DNA from: DATAAP01 sp041690495
GTDB taxonomy: Bacteria; Pseudomonadota; Alphaproteobacteria; CACIAM-22H2
DNA: 64,000 nt
Assembly (NCBI GenBank): GCA_041690495.1
Contig: JAWLHE010000001.1
Coordinates: forward strand, 496,001-560,000
Reading direction: 5' to 3'
The notes beneath the pieces are model-generated. The model was not told where the DNA came from, did not search any database, and worked only from the letters and a program-made list of their open reading frames with translations. A program made the translations under genes and the position numbers. Positions 1 to 7,820 of the stretch are shown here, piece after piece (positions within the stretch are counted from its first letter, which is position 1; every line of letters starts with the position of its first letter).

Positions 1-1
1 A

Positions 2-274
2 TTCGCGCTCTATTATCGCTGGGTCGTCGCGCGCGAGGAGGCATACCTGCTGGCGCGTTTCGGTGCCGACTATCTTCGATACATTCAAACGGTGCCGCGC
101 TGGTGGCCGAGCCCCCGCCTGTGGCGCAGCCCGCAGGAGATCACGATTCGGCCGAAGTTCCTGCTGCTGACGATCCGCGACTCGGCATTGTTCTTTGTCG
201 CGTTCCCGTTGCTCGAGCTGCTCGACTGGCTCCATGCGCTGAATTATCTCCCCGTCCTGTTCTCCCTGCGTTGA
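2..274 (+). CDS. isoprenylcysteine carboxyl methyltransferase-like protein, 3' part
   Basis: The 5' end lies outside the window; about 90 C-terminal residues are visible. The stretch reading REEAYLLARFGADYLRYI followed by VPRWWPSP matches the C-terminal signature of the membrane-bound ICMT/PEMT-type methyltransferases (E-x-L-x-x-x-F-G-x-x-Y-x-x-Y, then VPRW). These enzymes use S-adenosylmethionine and sit in the inner membrane; bacterial substrates are mostly unknown. About 50 more residues follow, ending in one hydrophobic segment (residues around FFVAFPLLELLDWL). It is followed after 7 bases by the glycerophosphodiesterase gene on the same strand, so the two may be co-transcribed. Confidence 0.7.
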   Translation, partial: FALYYRWVVAREEAYLLARFGADYLRYIQTVPRWWPSPRLWRSPQEITIRPKFLLLTIRDSALFFVAFPLLELLDWLHALNYLPVLFSLR

Positions 275-281
275 ACCTGCC

Positions 282-1265
282 ATGATCTTGCGCGCCAGCA
301 TCGTCGCGGCGATTGCCTCTTTCGCGATGCCGGGTTTCGCACTCGATTTGCAGGGCCATCGCGGCGCGCGGGGCTTGATGCCGGAGAACACGCTGCCCGC
401 CTTCGCGGCGGCGCTCTCGCTCGGCGTCACCACGCTTGAGCTCGACGCTGGCATCACCAGCGATGGCACGGTCGTCATCGCGCACGACCGCAACCTCAAT
501 ACCGATATTGCGCGCGCTGCCGACGGCTCCTACGTGCCTTCGCCCGGCCCGGCGATCCGCTCCCTGTCGCTCTCCGAGGTCGGGACATATGACGTGGGCG
601 TGCTGCGGCCCGGCAGCAGCTATGCGAGGCAGTTCGCCGGTCAGAAGAGAATTGCCGGAACGCGCATCCCGACTCTGGCCGAGGTGGCGGCGCTGGTCCG
701 CAAGTCCGGCAATACGACCGTCCGGTTCAACATCGAGACGAAGCTGTCGCCGGCCGCGCCCGACCAGACCGCGGATCCCGAGACGTTCGCGGGCACGCTG
801 GTTGCGGCCTTGCGCGCCGAGGGGCTTGCCGGACGGACGGCCATCCAGTCTTTCGACTGGCGCACCCTGAAGGCCGTGCAGCGCATGGCTCCCGAAATCC
901 CGACCGTCTGTCTGACGATCGCGCGGGGGGCGAATGACAACGTCCAGGCCGGCCGGGCGGGCGCGTCGCCCTGGCTTGCTGGGCTCGATGTCGATGCGTT
1001 CGGCGGCTCCGTGCCGAAGCTGGTGAAGGCGGCGGGTTGCGCCGTCTGGTCGCCGTTCTTCCGCGACCTCACCGCCGAGGCCCTCGCCGAGAGCAAGTCT
1101 CTGGACCTGGGCGTGGTCGTCTGGACTGTCAACGATCCGGCGGACATGGCGAGGCTGATCGACATGGGCGTTGACGGCATCATTACCGATTATCCGGACA
1201 GGCTGCGGACCGCCGCCGCCGAGAAGAATATCGCACTTCCGGCGCCGACGCCGGTGGAGCCGTGA
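282..1265 (+). CDS. exported glycerophosphodiester phosphodiesterase
   Basis: 327 residues. A signal peptide is seen at residues 1-20 (ends PGFA). The GDPD active-site motifs follow directly: GHRGARGLMPENT with His26 and Arg27, LELDAGITSDG with Glu53 and Asp55, and the second catalytic His68 in VIAHD. The family hydrolyses glycerophosphodiesters to sn-glycerol-3-phosphate and an alcohol with a divalent metal; the signal peptide places this copy in the periplasm. The C-terminal part WTVNDPADMARLIDMGVDGIITDYP is the classic end of the TIM barrel. The stop codon overlaps the start of the next gene (TGATG), implying translational coupling. Confidence 0.9.
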   Translation: MILRASIVAAIASFAMPGFALDLQGHRGARGLMPENTLPAFAAALSLGVTTLELDAGITSDGTVVIAHDRNLNTDIARAADGSYVPSPGPAIRSLSLSEVGTYDVGVLRPGSSYARQFAGQKRIAGTRIPTLAEVAALVRKSGNTTVRFNIETKLSPAAPDQTADPETFAGTLVAALRAEGLAGRTAIQSFDWRTLKAVQRMAPEIPTVCLTIARGANDNVQAGRAGASPWLAGLDVDAFGGSVPKLVKAAGCAVWSPFFRDLTAEALAESKSLDLGVVVWTVNDPADMARLIDMGVDGIITDYPDRLRTAAAEKNIALPAPTPVEP

Positions 1266-1939
1266 TGGCCGGGCCGCGCATCGCCCTGATTCACGCGCTG
1301 CCCGAATCGCCCGAACCGGCCAACCGGGCCTTCGCCGAGCTTTGGCCGCAGGCGGCGCGGTTCAACCTCATGGACGACTCGCTGGCGCCCGATCTCGCCG
1401 CGGCGGGCGCGATCACGCCCGCGATCACGCAGCGCTTCCTCGATCTTGCGCATTACGCAGCGCGGACCGGTGCGCGCGGCATCCTGTTCACCTGCTCGGC
1501 TTTTGGCGGCCCGATCGACGCGTGCAAGGCGGCACTCGGGCAGGGGCCGGACCCGATCCCGGTGCTGAAGCCGAACGAGGCGGCGCTGGAGACGGCGCTG
1601 GACGCGGGCAACCGCATCGCGCTGCTGGCGACGTTCGGCCCGACCATCCCGTCGATGACGGCGGAGCTGGACGCGCTGGCCAAGTCCAAGGGCAGCGTTC
1701 CGACGATCGTGACCCGCGTTGTCGACGGCGCTCTCGCCGCCCTCAAGGCCGGCCGCCCGGACGAGCACGACCGGCTGATCGCACAGGCCGCTGCCGAATT
1801 GCCGCCGGTGGATGCGCTGATCCTTGCACAGTTCTCGATGGCGCGCGCGGCGTCGTCGATCGCGCCCGTCGAGGGCCGCCGCGTCCTGACGACGCCGGCG
1901 AGCGCGGTGCTGAAGCTCAAGGCATTGCTCGAGTCCTGA
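1265..1939 (+). CDS. aspartate/glutamate racemase-superfamily protein, single catalytic Cys
   Basis: 224 residues from the ATG that overlaps the upstream stop; an in-frame GTG one codon earlier is less likely. The fold family is shown by the N-terminal strand RIALIHALP, and the first cysteine loop RGILFTCSAFGG (Cys77). Two-cysteine racemases carry a second Cys about 110 residues later; here the equivalent stretch reads DALILAQFSMA with no Cys. A single-Cys member could resemble arylmalonate decarboxylase or a related enzyme rather than a true racemase. That reading is an inference. It is probably transcribed together with the glycerophosphodiesterase gene. Confidence 0.75.
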   Translation: MAGPRIALIHALPESPEPANRAFAELWPQAARFNLMDDSLAPDLAAAGAITPAITQRFLDLAHYAARTGARGILFTCSAFGGPIDACKAALGQGPDPIPVLKPNEAALETALDAGNRIALLATFGPTIPSMTAELDALAKSKGSVPTIVTRVVDGALAALKAGRPDEHDRLIAQAAAELPPVDALILAQFSMARAASSIAPVEGRRVLTTPASAVLKLKALLES

Positions 1940-1954
1940 CTGTCGGCGCCGTCG

Positions 1955-2146
1955 TCAGGCCTGGGCCGGCGCCTCGTCCTCGATCGCGGCCTTGACTTTG
2001 GCGCGCAGGGCCTCGGACATGTGCTCGACGCCATGTGCCGAGCGGGCATGGTCGGCGGCTTTCATCATCACCTCCTGCTCGTCCTCTCCGTGGGCGACGA
2101 AGTTGCACCCCGGCACGATCGATCCGCATCTGAGCACTTTTCGCAT
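1955..2146 (-). CDS. DUF1059 family small protein
   Basis: 63 residues from the ATG that follows a good ribosome site (GGGAGG, 5 bases before the start). The pattern RCGSIVPGCNFVAHG then EQEVMMKAADHARSAHG is the DUF1059 signature: two cysteines near the N terminus, then an HARxxHG helix. The family is small, cytosolic and without an assigned function. An upstream extension in the same frame is possible but lacks a ribosome site. It is convergent with the racemase-like gene and divergent from the DUF218 gene. Confidence 0.8.
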   Translation of the reverse strand: MRKVLRCGSIVPGCNFVAHGEDEQEVMMKAADHARSAHGVEHMSEALRAKVKAAIEDEAPAQA

Positions 2147-2174
2147 GGTGTCCTCCCGCGACTGGTCGCATTCT

Positions 2175-2203
2175 TTGCCGAAACGGTCCGGCCGCCCTAT
2201 AGA
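2175..2203 (+). promoter_or_regulatory. candidate sigma-70-type promoter for the DUF218 gene
   Basis: TTGCCG at 2175-2180 and TATAGA at 2198-2203 are separated by 17 bases, 66 bases ahead of the ATG at 2269. The match is to the general -35/-10 consensus only; no start site is known. Confidence 0.4.
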
Positions 2204-2268
2204 ACGGGGCAGCGCGTGAAAGGTTGCGCACGGGATCGCGCGGATCGCAAGCCGAGTCGAAACCGCAC

Positions 2269-2763
2269 ATGCCGTCCTGTCTGGTGATTTTCGGCGCACG
2301 GCTCAGGCCCGATGGCGGCGCCGGGCCCGCGCTCAGGCGGCGCGTCGCTGGCGCGCTTGCCGCCGTGCGCGGGCGATCGGACACGGTCTTCCTCGTCAGC
2401 GGCGCCCAGCCGCGGGCCGGCGTCACCGAGGCGGCCGCGATGCGCAGACTCCTGCGCGCGGCAGGCGTCGGTGACGATCGCATCCTGATCGAGGCCGAAG
2501 CGCACAACACGCGCAGTTCCGCCATCAAATGCGCGGCGATATTGCGGACGCGGCCTGACCTCGCGCCGGTCCTGGTCTGTTCCGACCGTTTCCACCAGGC
2601 GCGCTGCGTCCTGCTGCTGCGGCTGTGCGGCATCGAGGCCGAGGCGGCGCCCATGCCCGACGAGCGCGGCGACATGCGCTGGCAGGTCTGGCTGTTCTAC
2701 CGCCTGCGCGAGTTCGCCGCGATTCCCTATGATGCGCTGATGATCGCGCTGCGCCGGTCCTGA
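2269..2763 (+). CDS. YdcF/DUF218-type protein
   Basis: 164 residues from the ATG that starts the first beta strand (CLVIFGARL). DUF218 features are visible in order: GARLRPDGG, FLVSGAQPRAGVTEAAAMRRLL, the acidic loop EAEAHNTRSSA, and PVLVCSDRFHQARC. The family includes YdcF and ElyC/SanA-type proteins, some implicated in envelope metabolism; the biochemical role of this soluble copy is unknown. There is no signal peptide or membrane segment from this start. A longer start at 2224 adds a charged stretch with no similarity to the fold and was not chosen. Confidence 0.8.
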   Translation: MPSCLVIFGARLRPDGGAGPALRRRVAGALAAVRGRSDTVFLVSGAQPRAGVTEAAAMRRLLRAAGVGDDRILIEAEAHNTRSSAIKCAAILRTRPDLAPVLVCSDRFHQARCVLLLRLCGIEAEAAPMPDERGDMRWQVWLFYRLREFAAIPYDALMIALRRS

Positions 2764-2771
2764 GACGCGGT

Positions 2772-2978
2772 TCAGCCGAGGGCGATCTCGCCGTCGATCG
2801 TGTGCCTGAGGTCCGCCCCGTCGATCGTGAGCACGACCTGGGCCTTGAGCTTCTCGTTTCCCTTGAGCTTGCCGGCCTGCATCGCCGCGCGCACCGCATT
2901 CTCGATCTCGCGCTGCGAGGTAACGCCGACCAGCTTGAGGAACTTGCGAACCTCCATGTTGAAAGCGTCTTCGTTCAC
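2772..2978 (-). CDS. DUF6494 family small protein
   Basis: 68 residues with a GTG start preceded by GGAGAGG. The N-terminal NMEVRKFLKLVGVTSQREIE followed by a short charged helix and the final beta hairpin (VVLTIDGADLRHTIDGEIAL) match a conserved small proteobacterial family of unknown role. It lies 27 bases behind the lipoprotein gene on the same strand, so the two are likely to share a transcript. It is convergent with the DUF218 gene, with 8 bases between stops. Confidence 0.75.
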   Translation of the reverse strand: MNEDAFNMEVRKFLKLVGVTSQREIENAVRAAMQAGKLKGNEKLKAQVVLTIDGADLRHTIDGEIALG

Positions 2979-3005
2979 GGCGAACCTCTCCGCTGTTTCG
3001 TCAGG

Positions 3006-3188
3006 CTATTGTCGCATATAGGGGCTCGCATTGCGCGCCTGCGGAGCGCGATCGTCGTCCGTGGTTCCACGGCTGCCGTATGTGCCCGAGCGCTCGTCGG
3101 TTGAATAAGCCGGGAATCCGTCGGTGCAGGCCGAAAGACCGGCGGCGAGCATGATGGCGAGCGCGAGCGTGTTCCTGGTGGATGGCAT
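3006..3188 (-). CDS. small lipoprotein
   Basis: 60 residues. The N terminus is a lipoprotein signal peptide with lipobox LSAC (Cys21), so the mature protein is only about 40 residues, rich in Ser, Thr, Asp and Arg and probably disordered. The start is supported by AGGAGG 6 bases upstream. The residue after the cysteine is Thr, which in the enterobacterial rule would favour outer-membrane sorting. No family is recognised. It is divergent from the GntR gene and shares a 158-base intergenic region with it. Confidence 0.65.
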   Translation of the reverse strand: MPSTRNTLALAIMLAAGLSACTDGFPAYSTDERSGTYGSRGTTDDDRAPQARNASPYMRQ

Positions 3189-3292
3189 CGGGTCCTCCTG
3201 TTGCCGAACCAGTCCACATGGGGTCCGCCGGTGTGATGTCCAGCGCAGCGTTGTTCACTGCTTTGCGAGCAAAGCGGTGCGGGCCGGACCGG

Positions 3293-3330
3293 TTGACAGG
3301 GCAGGCAAGGTTTGTATTCTGTATACAGAT
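3293..3330 (+). promoter_or_regulatory. promoter of the GntR gene with overlapping palindromic operator
   Basis: TTGACA (3293-3298) and TATTCT (3315-3320), spacing 16, form a strong sigma-70-type promoter. A perfect 12-base palindrome TCTGTATACAGA (3318-3329) overlaps the -10 box and lies 17 bases ahead of the GTG start of the GntR gene. FadR/FCD-type GntR regulators usually bind short palindromes and often repress themselves, so this is a likely autoregulatory operator. The assignment of the palindrome to this regulator is an inference from position. Confidence 0.6.
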
Positions 3331-3346
3331 TTGCCGGGAGGAAGGC

Positions 3347-4045
3347 GTGGAGCGCCTATCGGTGCAGCCTCATCTCGCCGAGCGCGTCTATGGCGCGATT
3401 CTCGATGCAATATGCGACGGCCAGCTCGCGCCGGGTGAGCGCCTGACGCAGGAGCAACTTGCGGGGACGCTGAACGTTTCGCGCCAGCCGGTGCTGCAGG
3501 CGCTGTTGTTGCTCCGCAAGCAGGGCTTCGTGTGCGAATCCGGGCGGCGTGGCATCGTCGTCGCGCCGCTCGACCCCGATTTCGTGGTGCGGCTTTACGA
3601 AGTGCGCAGCGTGCTCGACGGGCTGGCCTGCCGCGCTGCTGCGCTGCGCCAGCCGGCGGAGGCGGGGCGGCGGGGGCCTGCCCTCGTCGAAGCGGGCCGC
3701 GCCGCGGCCGGCTCGCGCGCGCTGGCGAGGATGATCGAAGCCGACATGCGCTTCCATCTTTTCCTCTACGAGCTCTCTGGAAATTCGCTGATCGCCGAGA
3801 CAGCGGCGCTGCACTGGCAGCATATCCGCCGCGTGATGGGCACTTATCTGCAGCGCGCCGCCGCACCGGAGGCGATCTGGGACGAGCATGAGGCAATCCT
3901 CGCGGCGGTGGCAGCGGGCGACGGCGAACGCGCCGAGCGGCTTGCCCGCACGCATGCCGACGAGTCGGCTCTCAAGGTGCGTAGCGCGCTGATGGACGAG
4001 CAGCAACCGAACGACGAACGACAACCGTGCCGCAATGGCGCCTGA
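3347..4045 (+). CDS. GntR-family regulator, FCD (FadR-like) type
   Basis: 232 residues from a GTG start behind GGGAGGAAG. The winged helix-turn-helix spans about residues 8-70 (ERVYGAILDAICDGQLAPGERLTQEQLAGTLNVSRQPVLQAL, quoted in parts: GERLTQEQLA and VSRQPVLQAL). The C-terminal FCD domain has the metal or ligand-binding pattern: EADMRFHLFLYELSGN, WDEHEAI and the late His in RTHADES. Regulators of this class sense organic acids and control catabolic genes. It lies 15 bases ahead of the phytanoyl-CoA dioxygenase-type gene, so the regulator most likely controls its own operon of three genes. The effector cannot be told from sequence. Confidence 0.88.
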   Translation: MERLSVQPHLAERVYGAILDAICDGQLAPGERLTQEQLAGTLNVSRQPVLQALLLLRKQGFVCESGRRGIVVAPLDPDFVVRLYEVRSVLDGLACRAAALRQPAEAGRRGPALVEAGRAAAGSRALARMIEADMRFHLFLYELSGNSLIAETAALHWQHIRRVMGTYLQRAAAPEAIWDEHEAILAAVAAGDGERAERLARTHADESALKVRSALMDEQQPNDERQPCRNGA

Positions 4046-4060
4046 TCGGGAGAAAACGTC

Positions 4061-4864
4061 ATGAAACTCTCAGCCGAGCAACTGCGGCAATTCGAGGATG
4101 ACGGCTACCTGTTCCTGCCGAACGTTTTCTCGGCGGAGGAGATGGCCATCCTGAACGGCGAGGTGCCGCGTATCTTCGCCCAGAAGCGCGAGGAGGTGAT
4201 CCGCGAAAAGGGCTCCGAGGCGCCGCGCTCGGCCTTCTACGTCCAGACCTGGAACGAGGTCTACGAGCGCCTGGCGCGCCATCCGCGGCTGGTCGAGCCG
4301 GGGATCCAGCTGCTCGGCTCCGACAAGCTCTACATGCATCAGTTCAAGATCAACGCCAAGGCGGCGTTCGACGGCGCGGTGTGGCAGTGGCACCAGGACT
4401 ACGGCACGTGGTTCGCCGACGACGACATGCCGCGCCCGCAGGCGATGAACATCGCGCTGTTCCTGGCCGAGGCGAACGAGTTCAACGGTCCGCTGATGTT
4501 TATTCCCAAGAGCCACCGCAAGGGACGGCTCGAGGCCGGCCACGACGTGACCACGACCAGTTATCCGCTCTGGACCATCGACAACGAGACGATCACGCGG
4601 CTGGTGAACGAGGGCGGCATCGTGGCGCCCAAGGGACCTGCCGGCTCGATGCTGCTGTTCCATGGCAATCTCGTGCACGCCTCGGGCTCGAACCTGACGC
4701 CGTGGTCGCGCTGGATCGTCTACCTGTCGCTCAACCGCTGCGACAACGCGATCCGCCGCTTCAAGCGCCCGACCTGGATCGCCAACCGCGACTTCACGCC
4801 GATCGAGATGCTGCCCGACGACTGCCTGACCGAGTACGGCCGCCGCCGCAGCGCGGCGGAGTAG
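4061..4864 (+). CDS. phytanoyl-CoA dioxygenase (PhyH) family Fe(II)/2-oxoglutarate oxygenase
   Basis: 267 residues, with a purine-rich ribosome site GGGAGAA ahead of the ATG. The iron triad is visible: His111 and Asp113 in WQWHQDYGTW, and His206 in HGNLVHASGSN; Arg217 in SRWIVYLSLNR fits the 2-oxoglutarate anchor. PhyH enzymes hydroxylate a wide range of small molecules, from phytanoyl-CoA to ectoine and quorum signals. Here the flanking GntR regulator and COG4091 dehydrogenase suggest oxygenation followed by NAD-dependent oxidation of a small polar compound; the substrate is unknown. The length is normal for a full enzyme. Confidence 0.88.
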   Translation: MKLSAEQLRQFEDDGYLFLPNVFSAEEMAILNGEVPRIFAQKREEVIREKGSEAPRSAFYVQTWNEVYERLARHPRLVEPGIQLLGSDKLYMHQFKINAKAAFDGAVWQWHQDYGTWFADDDMPRPQAMNIALFLAEANEFNGPLMFIPKSHRKGRLEAGHDVTTTSYPLWTIDNETITRLVNEGGIVAPKGPAGSMLLFHGNLVHASGSNLTPWSRWIVYLSLNRCDNAIRRFKRPTWIANRDFTPIEMLPDDCLTEYGRRRSAAE

Positions 4865-4881
4865 GACTTGGCGCAATGTAA

Positions 4882-4902
4882 CCCTCTCCCTACGGGAGAG
4901 GG
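4882..4902. repeat. short perfect palindrome (CCCTCTCCC/GGGAGAGGG) before the COG4091 gene
   Basis: CCCTCTCCC (4882-4890), a three-base loop TAC, and GGGAGAGGG (4894-4902) form a perfect 9-base-pair hairpin in the 41-base gap after the dioxygenase gene. The right arm is also the best ribosome binding site for the ATG at 4906 (GGAG core 7 bases away), so the folded hairpin would hide it. Elements of this exact style are familiar as dispersed intergenic palindromes in alphaproteobacteria; copy number in this genome cannot be judged from one window. Confidence 0.7.
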
Positions 4903-4905
4903 ATC

Positions 4906-6291
4906 ATGGAGCGAAGCGACATGAACCTTCATCGACTTCTTTTGGAGCGCGAGCAGTCGGGCAAGCCGCTGCGGGTCGGGCTGATCGGTGCCGGCAAGTT
5001 CGGGTCGATGTTCCTGGCGCAAGTGCAGCGCACGGCTGGAATGCACCTGATGGGCGTCGCCGACCTGTCGGTGCCGCGCGCAAAAGAGGCGCTGGCGCGG
5101 GTCGGCTGGCCGGCGGAGCAGTTCGCCGCGAAATCGTTGAGCGAAGCCTGCGAGAAGCGCACGACCCATGTCGGCGAGGATGCCGCTGCGCTGATCGCCG
5201 CACCCGGGCTCGACGTCGTCATCGACGCGACGGGGAGCCCCGCCGCCGGCATCCGCCACGCGCTCGCGGCCATCGCCGCCGGCAAGCACATCGTCATGGT
5301 CAATGTCGAGGCCGACGTGCTCGCCGGGCCGCTGCTGGCGCGCCGCGCGCGGCAGGCCGGGATCGTCTATTCGATGGCCTATGGCGACCAGCCGGCGCTG
5401 ATCGCCGAGATGGTCGACTGGGCGCGCACGGCCGGCTTCGATGTCGTCGCGGCGGGCAAGGGCACGAAGTACCTGCCGGCCTATCACGCATCGACCCCGG
5501 AGACGGTGTGGGGCCATTACGGCCTGACGCCGGAGCAGGCGAAGATCGGCGGCATGAATGCGCAGATGTTCAACTCCTTCCTCGACGGCACCAAGTCCGG
5601 GATCGAGATGGCCGCGGTCGCCAACGCCACCGGCCTGACGCCGTCGCCCGACGGGCTTGCCTTCCCGCCCTGCGGCGTCGACGACCTGCCGCGCGTGCTG
5701 CGGCCGCGCGAGGATGGCGGGCAGCTCCATCACAAGGGACAGGTCGAGGTGATCTCCTCGCTCGAGCGCGACGGCCGTCCGGTGTTCCGCGACCTGCGCT
5801 GGGGCGTCTATGTCGTGTTCGAGGCGCCGAGCGACTACGTGAAGCGCTGCTTCGCCGAGTACGGGCTGGTCACGGATTCCACAGGACGCTATTCGGCGAT
5901 GTACAAGCCTTACCACCTGATCGGCCTCGAACTCGGGATCTCGGTCGCGTCGGCGGGACTGCGCAAGGAAGCGACCGGTGCCGCCACCGGATTCCGCGGC
6001 GACGCGGTCGCCACCGCCAAGCGCGACCTCGGGCCGGGCGAGATCCTCGACGGCGAGGGCGGCTCGACGGTCTGGGGCAAGCTGATGCCGGCTGCGGACT
6101 CCCTTCGCGTCGGCGCCCTGCCGATCGGCCTCGCCCATCACGTCAAGGTGACGCAGGCGGTGAAGGCAGGCTCGCCGGTGCGCTGGAGCGATGTTGCCGT
6201 CGATGAGGCTGCCGAGGCAGTGAAGATCCGCCGCGAGATGGAGGCGATGTTCCGCGCCGAACTCGAGGCGCCGCGTCGCGCCGCCGAGTAG
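4906..6291 (+). CDS. COG4091-type NAD(P)-dependent dehydrogenase with SAF domain
   Basis: 461 residues. The N-terminal Rossmann motif LRVGLIGAGKFG (GAGKFG at about 28-33), the stretch DVVIDATGSPAAGIRHALAAI and HIVMVNVEADVLAGPLL follow the homoserine-dehydrogenase NAD-binding domain. The final 90 residues (GPGEILDGEGGSTVWGKLMPA, quoted in parts) form a SAF domain. COG4091 proteins are annotated as predicted homoserine dehydrogenases, but their true substrates are mostly unknown and catabolic context is common. ATG 4906 has the ribosome site GGGAGAGGG inside the hairpin; an in-frame ATG at 4921 (MNLHRLL) is the alternative. It is the last gene of the GntR unit. Confidence 0.82.
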   Translation: MERSDMNLHRLLLEREQSGKPLRVGLIGAGKFGSMFLAQVQRTAGMHLMGVADLSVPRAKEALARVGWPAEQFAAKSLSEACEKRTTHVGEDAAALIAAPGLDVVIDATGSPAAGIRHALAAIAAGKHIVMVNVEADVLAGPLLARRARQAGIVYSMAYGDQPALIAEMVDWARTAGFDVVAAGKGTKYLPAYHASTPETVWGHYGLTPEQAKIGGMNAQMFNSFLDGTKSGIEMAAVANATGLTPSPDGLAFPPCGVDDLPRVLRPREDGGQLHHKGQVEVISSLERDGRPVFRDLRWGVYVVFEAPSDYVKRCFAEYGLVTDSTGRYSAMYKPYHLIGLELGISVASAGLRKEATGAATGFRGDAVATAKRDLGPGEILDGEGGSTVWGKLMPAADSLRVGALPIGLAHHVKVTQAVKAGSPVRWSDVAVDEAAEAVKIRREMEAMFRAELEAPRRAAE

Positions 6292-6294
6292 ACG

Positions 6295-7698
6295 TCAGGA
6301 GGCGCCGGCGCCGACCACGCGCAGCCGCGATGGCGCATAAGCCCAGGCATGGACCGGCTCCTCGCGCCCGCGCAGGGATTGCGCACCCATGTCGACGAAG
6401 CGGCCGGTATCGGCGCCGGCCGCCTGGGCGCGGGTAAGCAGGGCTTCGCTCACCAGCAGGTCGACGCCCAGGCTGCGGGTCAGGTTCTCGAGGCGGCTGG
6501 CGACGTTGACCGTATCGCCGACCACGGCGAACTCGAGCCGCCGCTCGCTGCCGATGTCGCCAAGCACCGCCGTGCCGAAATGGATGCCGATGCCGAGCCG
6601 GAGCGGCGGCTCGCCCGCGGCGACGCGCTCGTGGTTCCACCCGGCCATGGCGTCCAGCATGGCCAGCGCGCAGTCGAGCGCCCGCCGCGCATCGTCCGCG
6701 GCGGGATAGGGCGTTCCGAACGTCATCATCACCGCGTCGCCGATATACTTGTCGACCGTGCCGCGATGGGCGAAAGCGCAGGCTTCCATCCTGCGCTGGA
6801 AGTCGCGCAGCAGGGCGATGACCTGCTCGGGCGTGCGCTCCGAGGCGAGCGCCGTGAAGCCGACGATGTCGGCGAACAGCACGGCCAGGTTCTGACGGCG
6901 CGTCGCGTCCAGCGGCACGTCGCTCTCTGCCAGCTCGTCGATCATGGTCGGCGAGAAATAGCGCGCGAGATTGGCGCGCTCGCGCTCCGCCGCGGCGTGT
7001 CGTAACACCAGCCGCCGCGAGCGGCCGACCACGACGGCAAGCGTGCCCGAGACGATCAGCAGCAGCAGGACGTCATGTGCCTGCTGGGTCAGATCGACGA
7101 ACCAGGGGTCGAGCAAGGCGGCCAGCCGCTGCTCCCCGGACATCGGCACCAGGAAGAGCGCGGTATCGACGTGGGTGCGCGGGTCGAGCGAGACTGCTGC
7201 GATCGCGCAGGCGCGGCCCATGGCGGCGACCGCGCCGAACCACAGCACGAGGCCCGGCGAATAGCTGAGCGCCACCAGTCCGAGCAGGACGAAAAAATAG
7301 AGAAATCCCTCGCCGCGCAGCATCATCGGCAGCGGCATCGCCGACGGCTCGAACGGGTTCGGGGTGACCAGCAGCACGGAGAGCAGCATGGCGTCGAGCG
7401 CCACGCAGGCATAGGCGACGCGCGGCCGGTTGCGGCTGCGCGCGCTCAGCCAGACATAGCCGACACCGCTCGCGGCGAACAGCGCAACAACGCTCAGCCC
7501 GTAGAACAGGGCGCCGCCCGACCGGCTCGCCAGGGCCCACACAGCGAGGACGGCCAGTGCGGCGAACCGCGCGTGGAGGGCGATGCCCAGACCGTCGCGC
7601 TCTGCGGCGGTGAAGGCCGCGTCGAGCCGCGCCCGCCTGCGCGCGGCAAGCGAATCTTCATCCGCGGCTCGTAGGGTGGGCTCGGGTGGAGGGCTCAT
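6295..7698 (-). CDS. membrane-bound class III adenylate/guanylate cyclase
   Basis: 467 residues. An N-terminal membrane domain of about six hydrophobic segments (residues ~40-240) leads to a C-terminal cyclase domain. Catalytic features are intact: first metal Asp in LFADIVGFTAL, the substrate-selecting Lys and second metal Asp in GTVDKYIGDAVMMTFG, the second purine-selecting position in VVGDTVNVASRLEN, which also contains the transition-state Asn and Arg. The Lys with Asp/Thr pattern favours ATP, hence cAMP. The layout resembles CHASE-less integral membrane cyclases of soil alphaproteobacteria. It is convergent with the COG4091 gene and divergent from zapE. Confidence 0.87.
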   Translation of the reverse strand: MSPPPEPTLRAADEDSLAARRRARLDAAFTAAERDGLGIALHARFAALAVLAVWALASRSGGALFYGLSVVALFAASGVGYVWLSARSRNRPRVAYACVALDAMLLSVLLVTPNPFEPSAMPLPMMLRGEGFLYFFVLLGLVALSYSPGLVLWFGAVAAMGRACAIAAVSLDPRTHVDTALFLVPMSGEQRLAALLDPWFVDLTQQAHDVLLLLIVSGTLAVVVGRSRRLVLRHAAAERERANLARYFSPTMIDELAESDVPLDATRRQNLAVLFADIVGFTALASERTPEQVIALLRDFQRRMEACAFAHRGTVDKYIGDAVMMTFGTPYPAADDARRALDCALAMLDAMAGWNHERVAAGEPPLRLGIGIHFGTAVLGDIGSERRLEFAVVGDTVNVASRLENLTRSLGVDLLVSEALLTRAQAAGADTGRFVDMGAQSLRGREEPVHAWAYAPSRLRVVGAGAS

Positions 7699-7820
7699 CG
7701 AATTCTTCGGACGACGCAGGCGGCACCTGCAGCATTGCGCAAGAGAACTACGGCAACGTTAAGGCGAGTCCGCATGGCGCCCTTTACATCGCGGAGCCGT
7801 TCGCTTATCCCCCGCGCGTC

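Noticed and set aside
3189..3292. Additional start of the GntR gene within the frame open from 3182
   Set aside because: This part contains the promoter and lies ahead of the operator; the GTG at 3347 has the ribosome site and begins the conserved domain.
7686..7820. Longer start for zapE
   Set aside because: It would overlap the divergent cyclase gene start and adds residues absent from the ZapE family.
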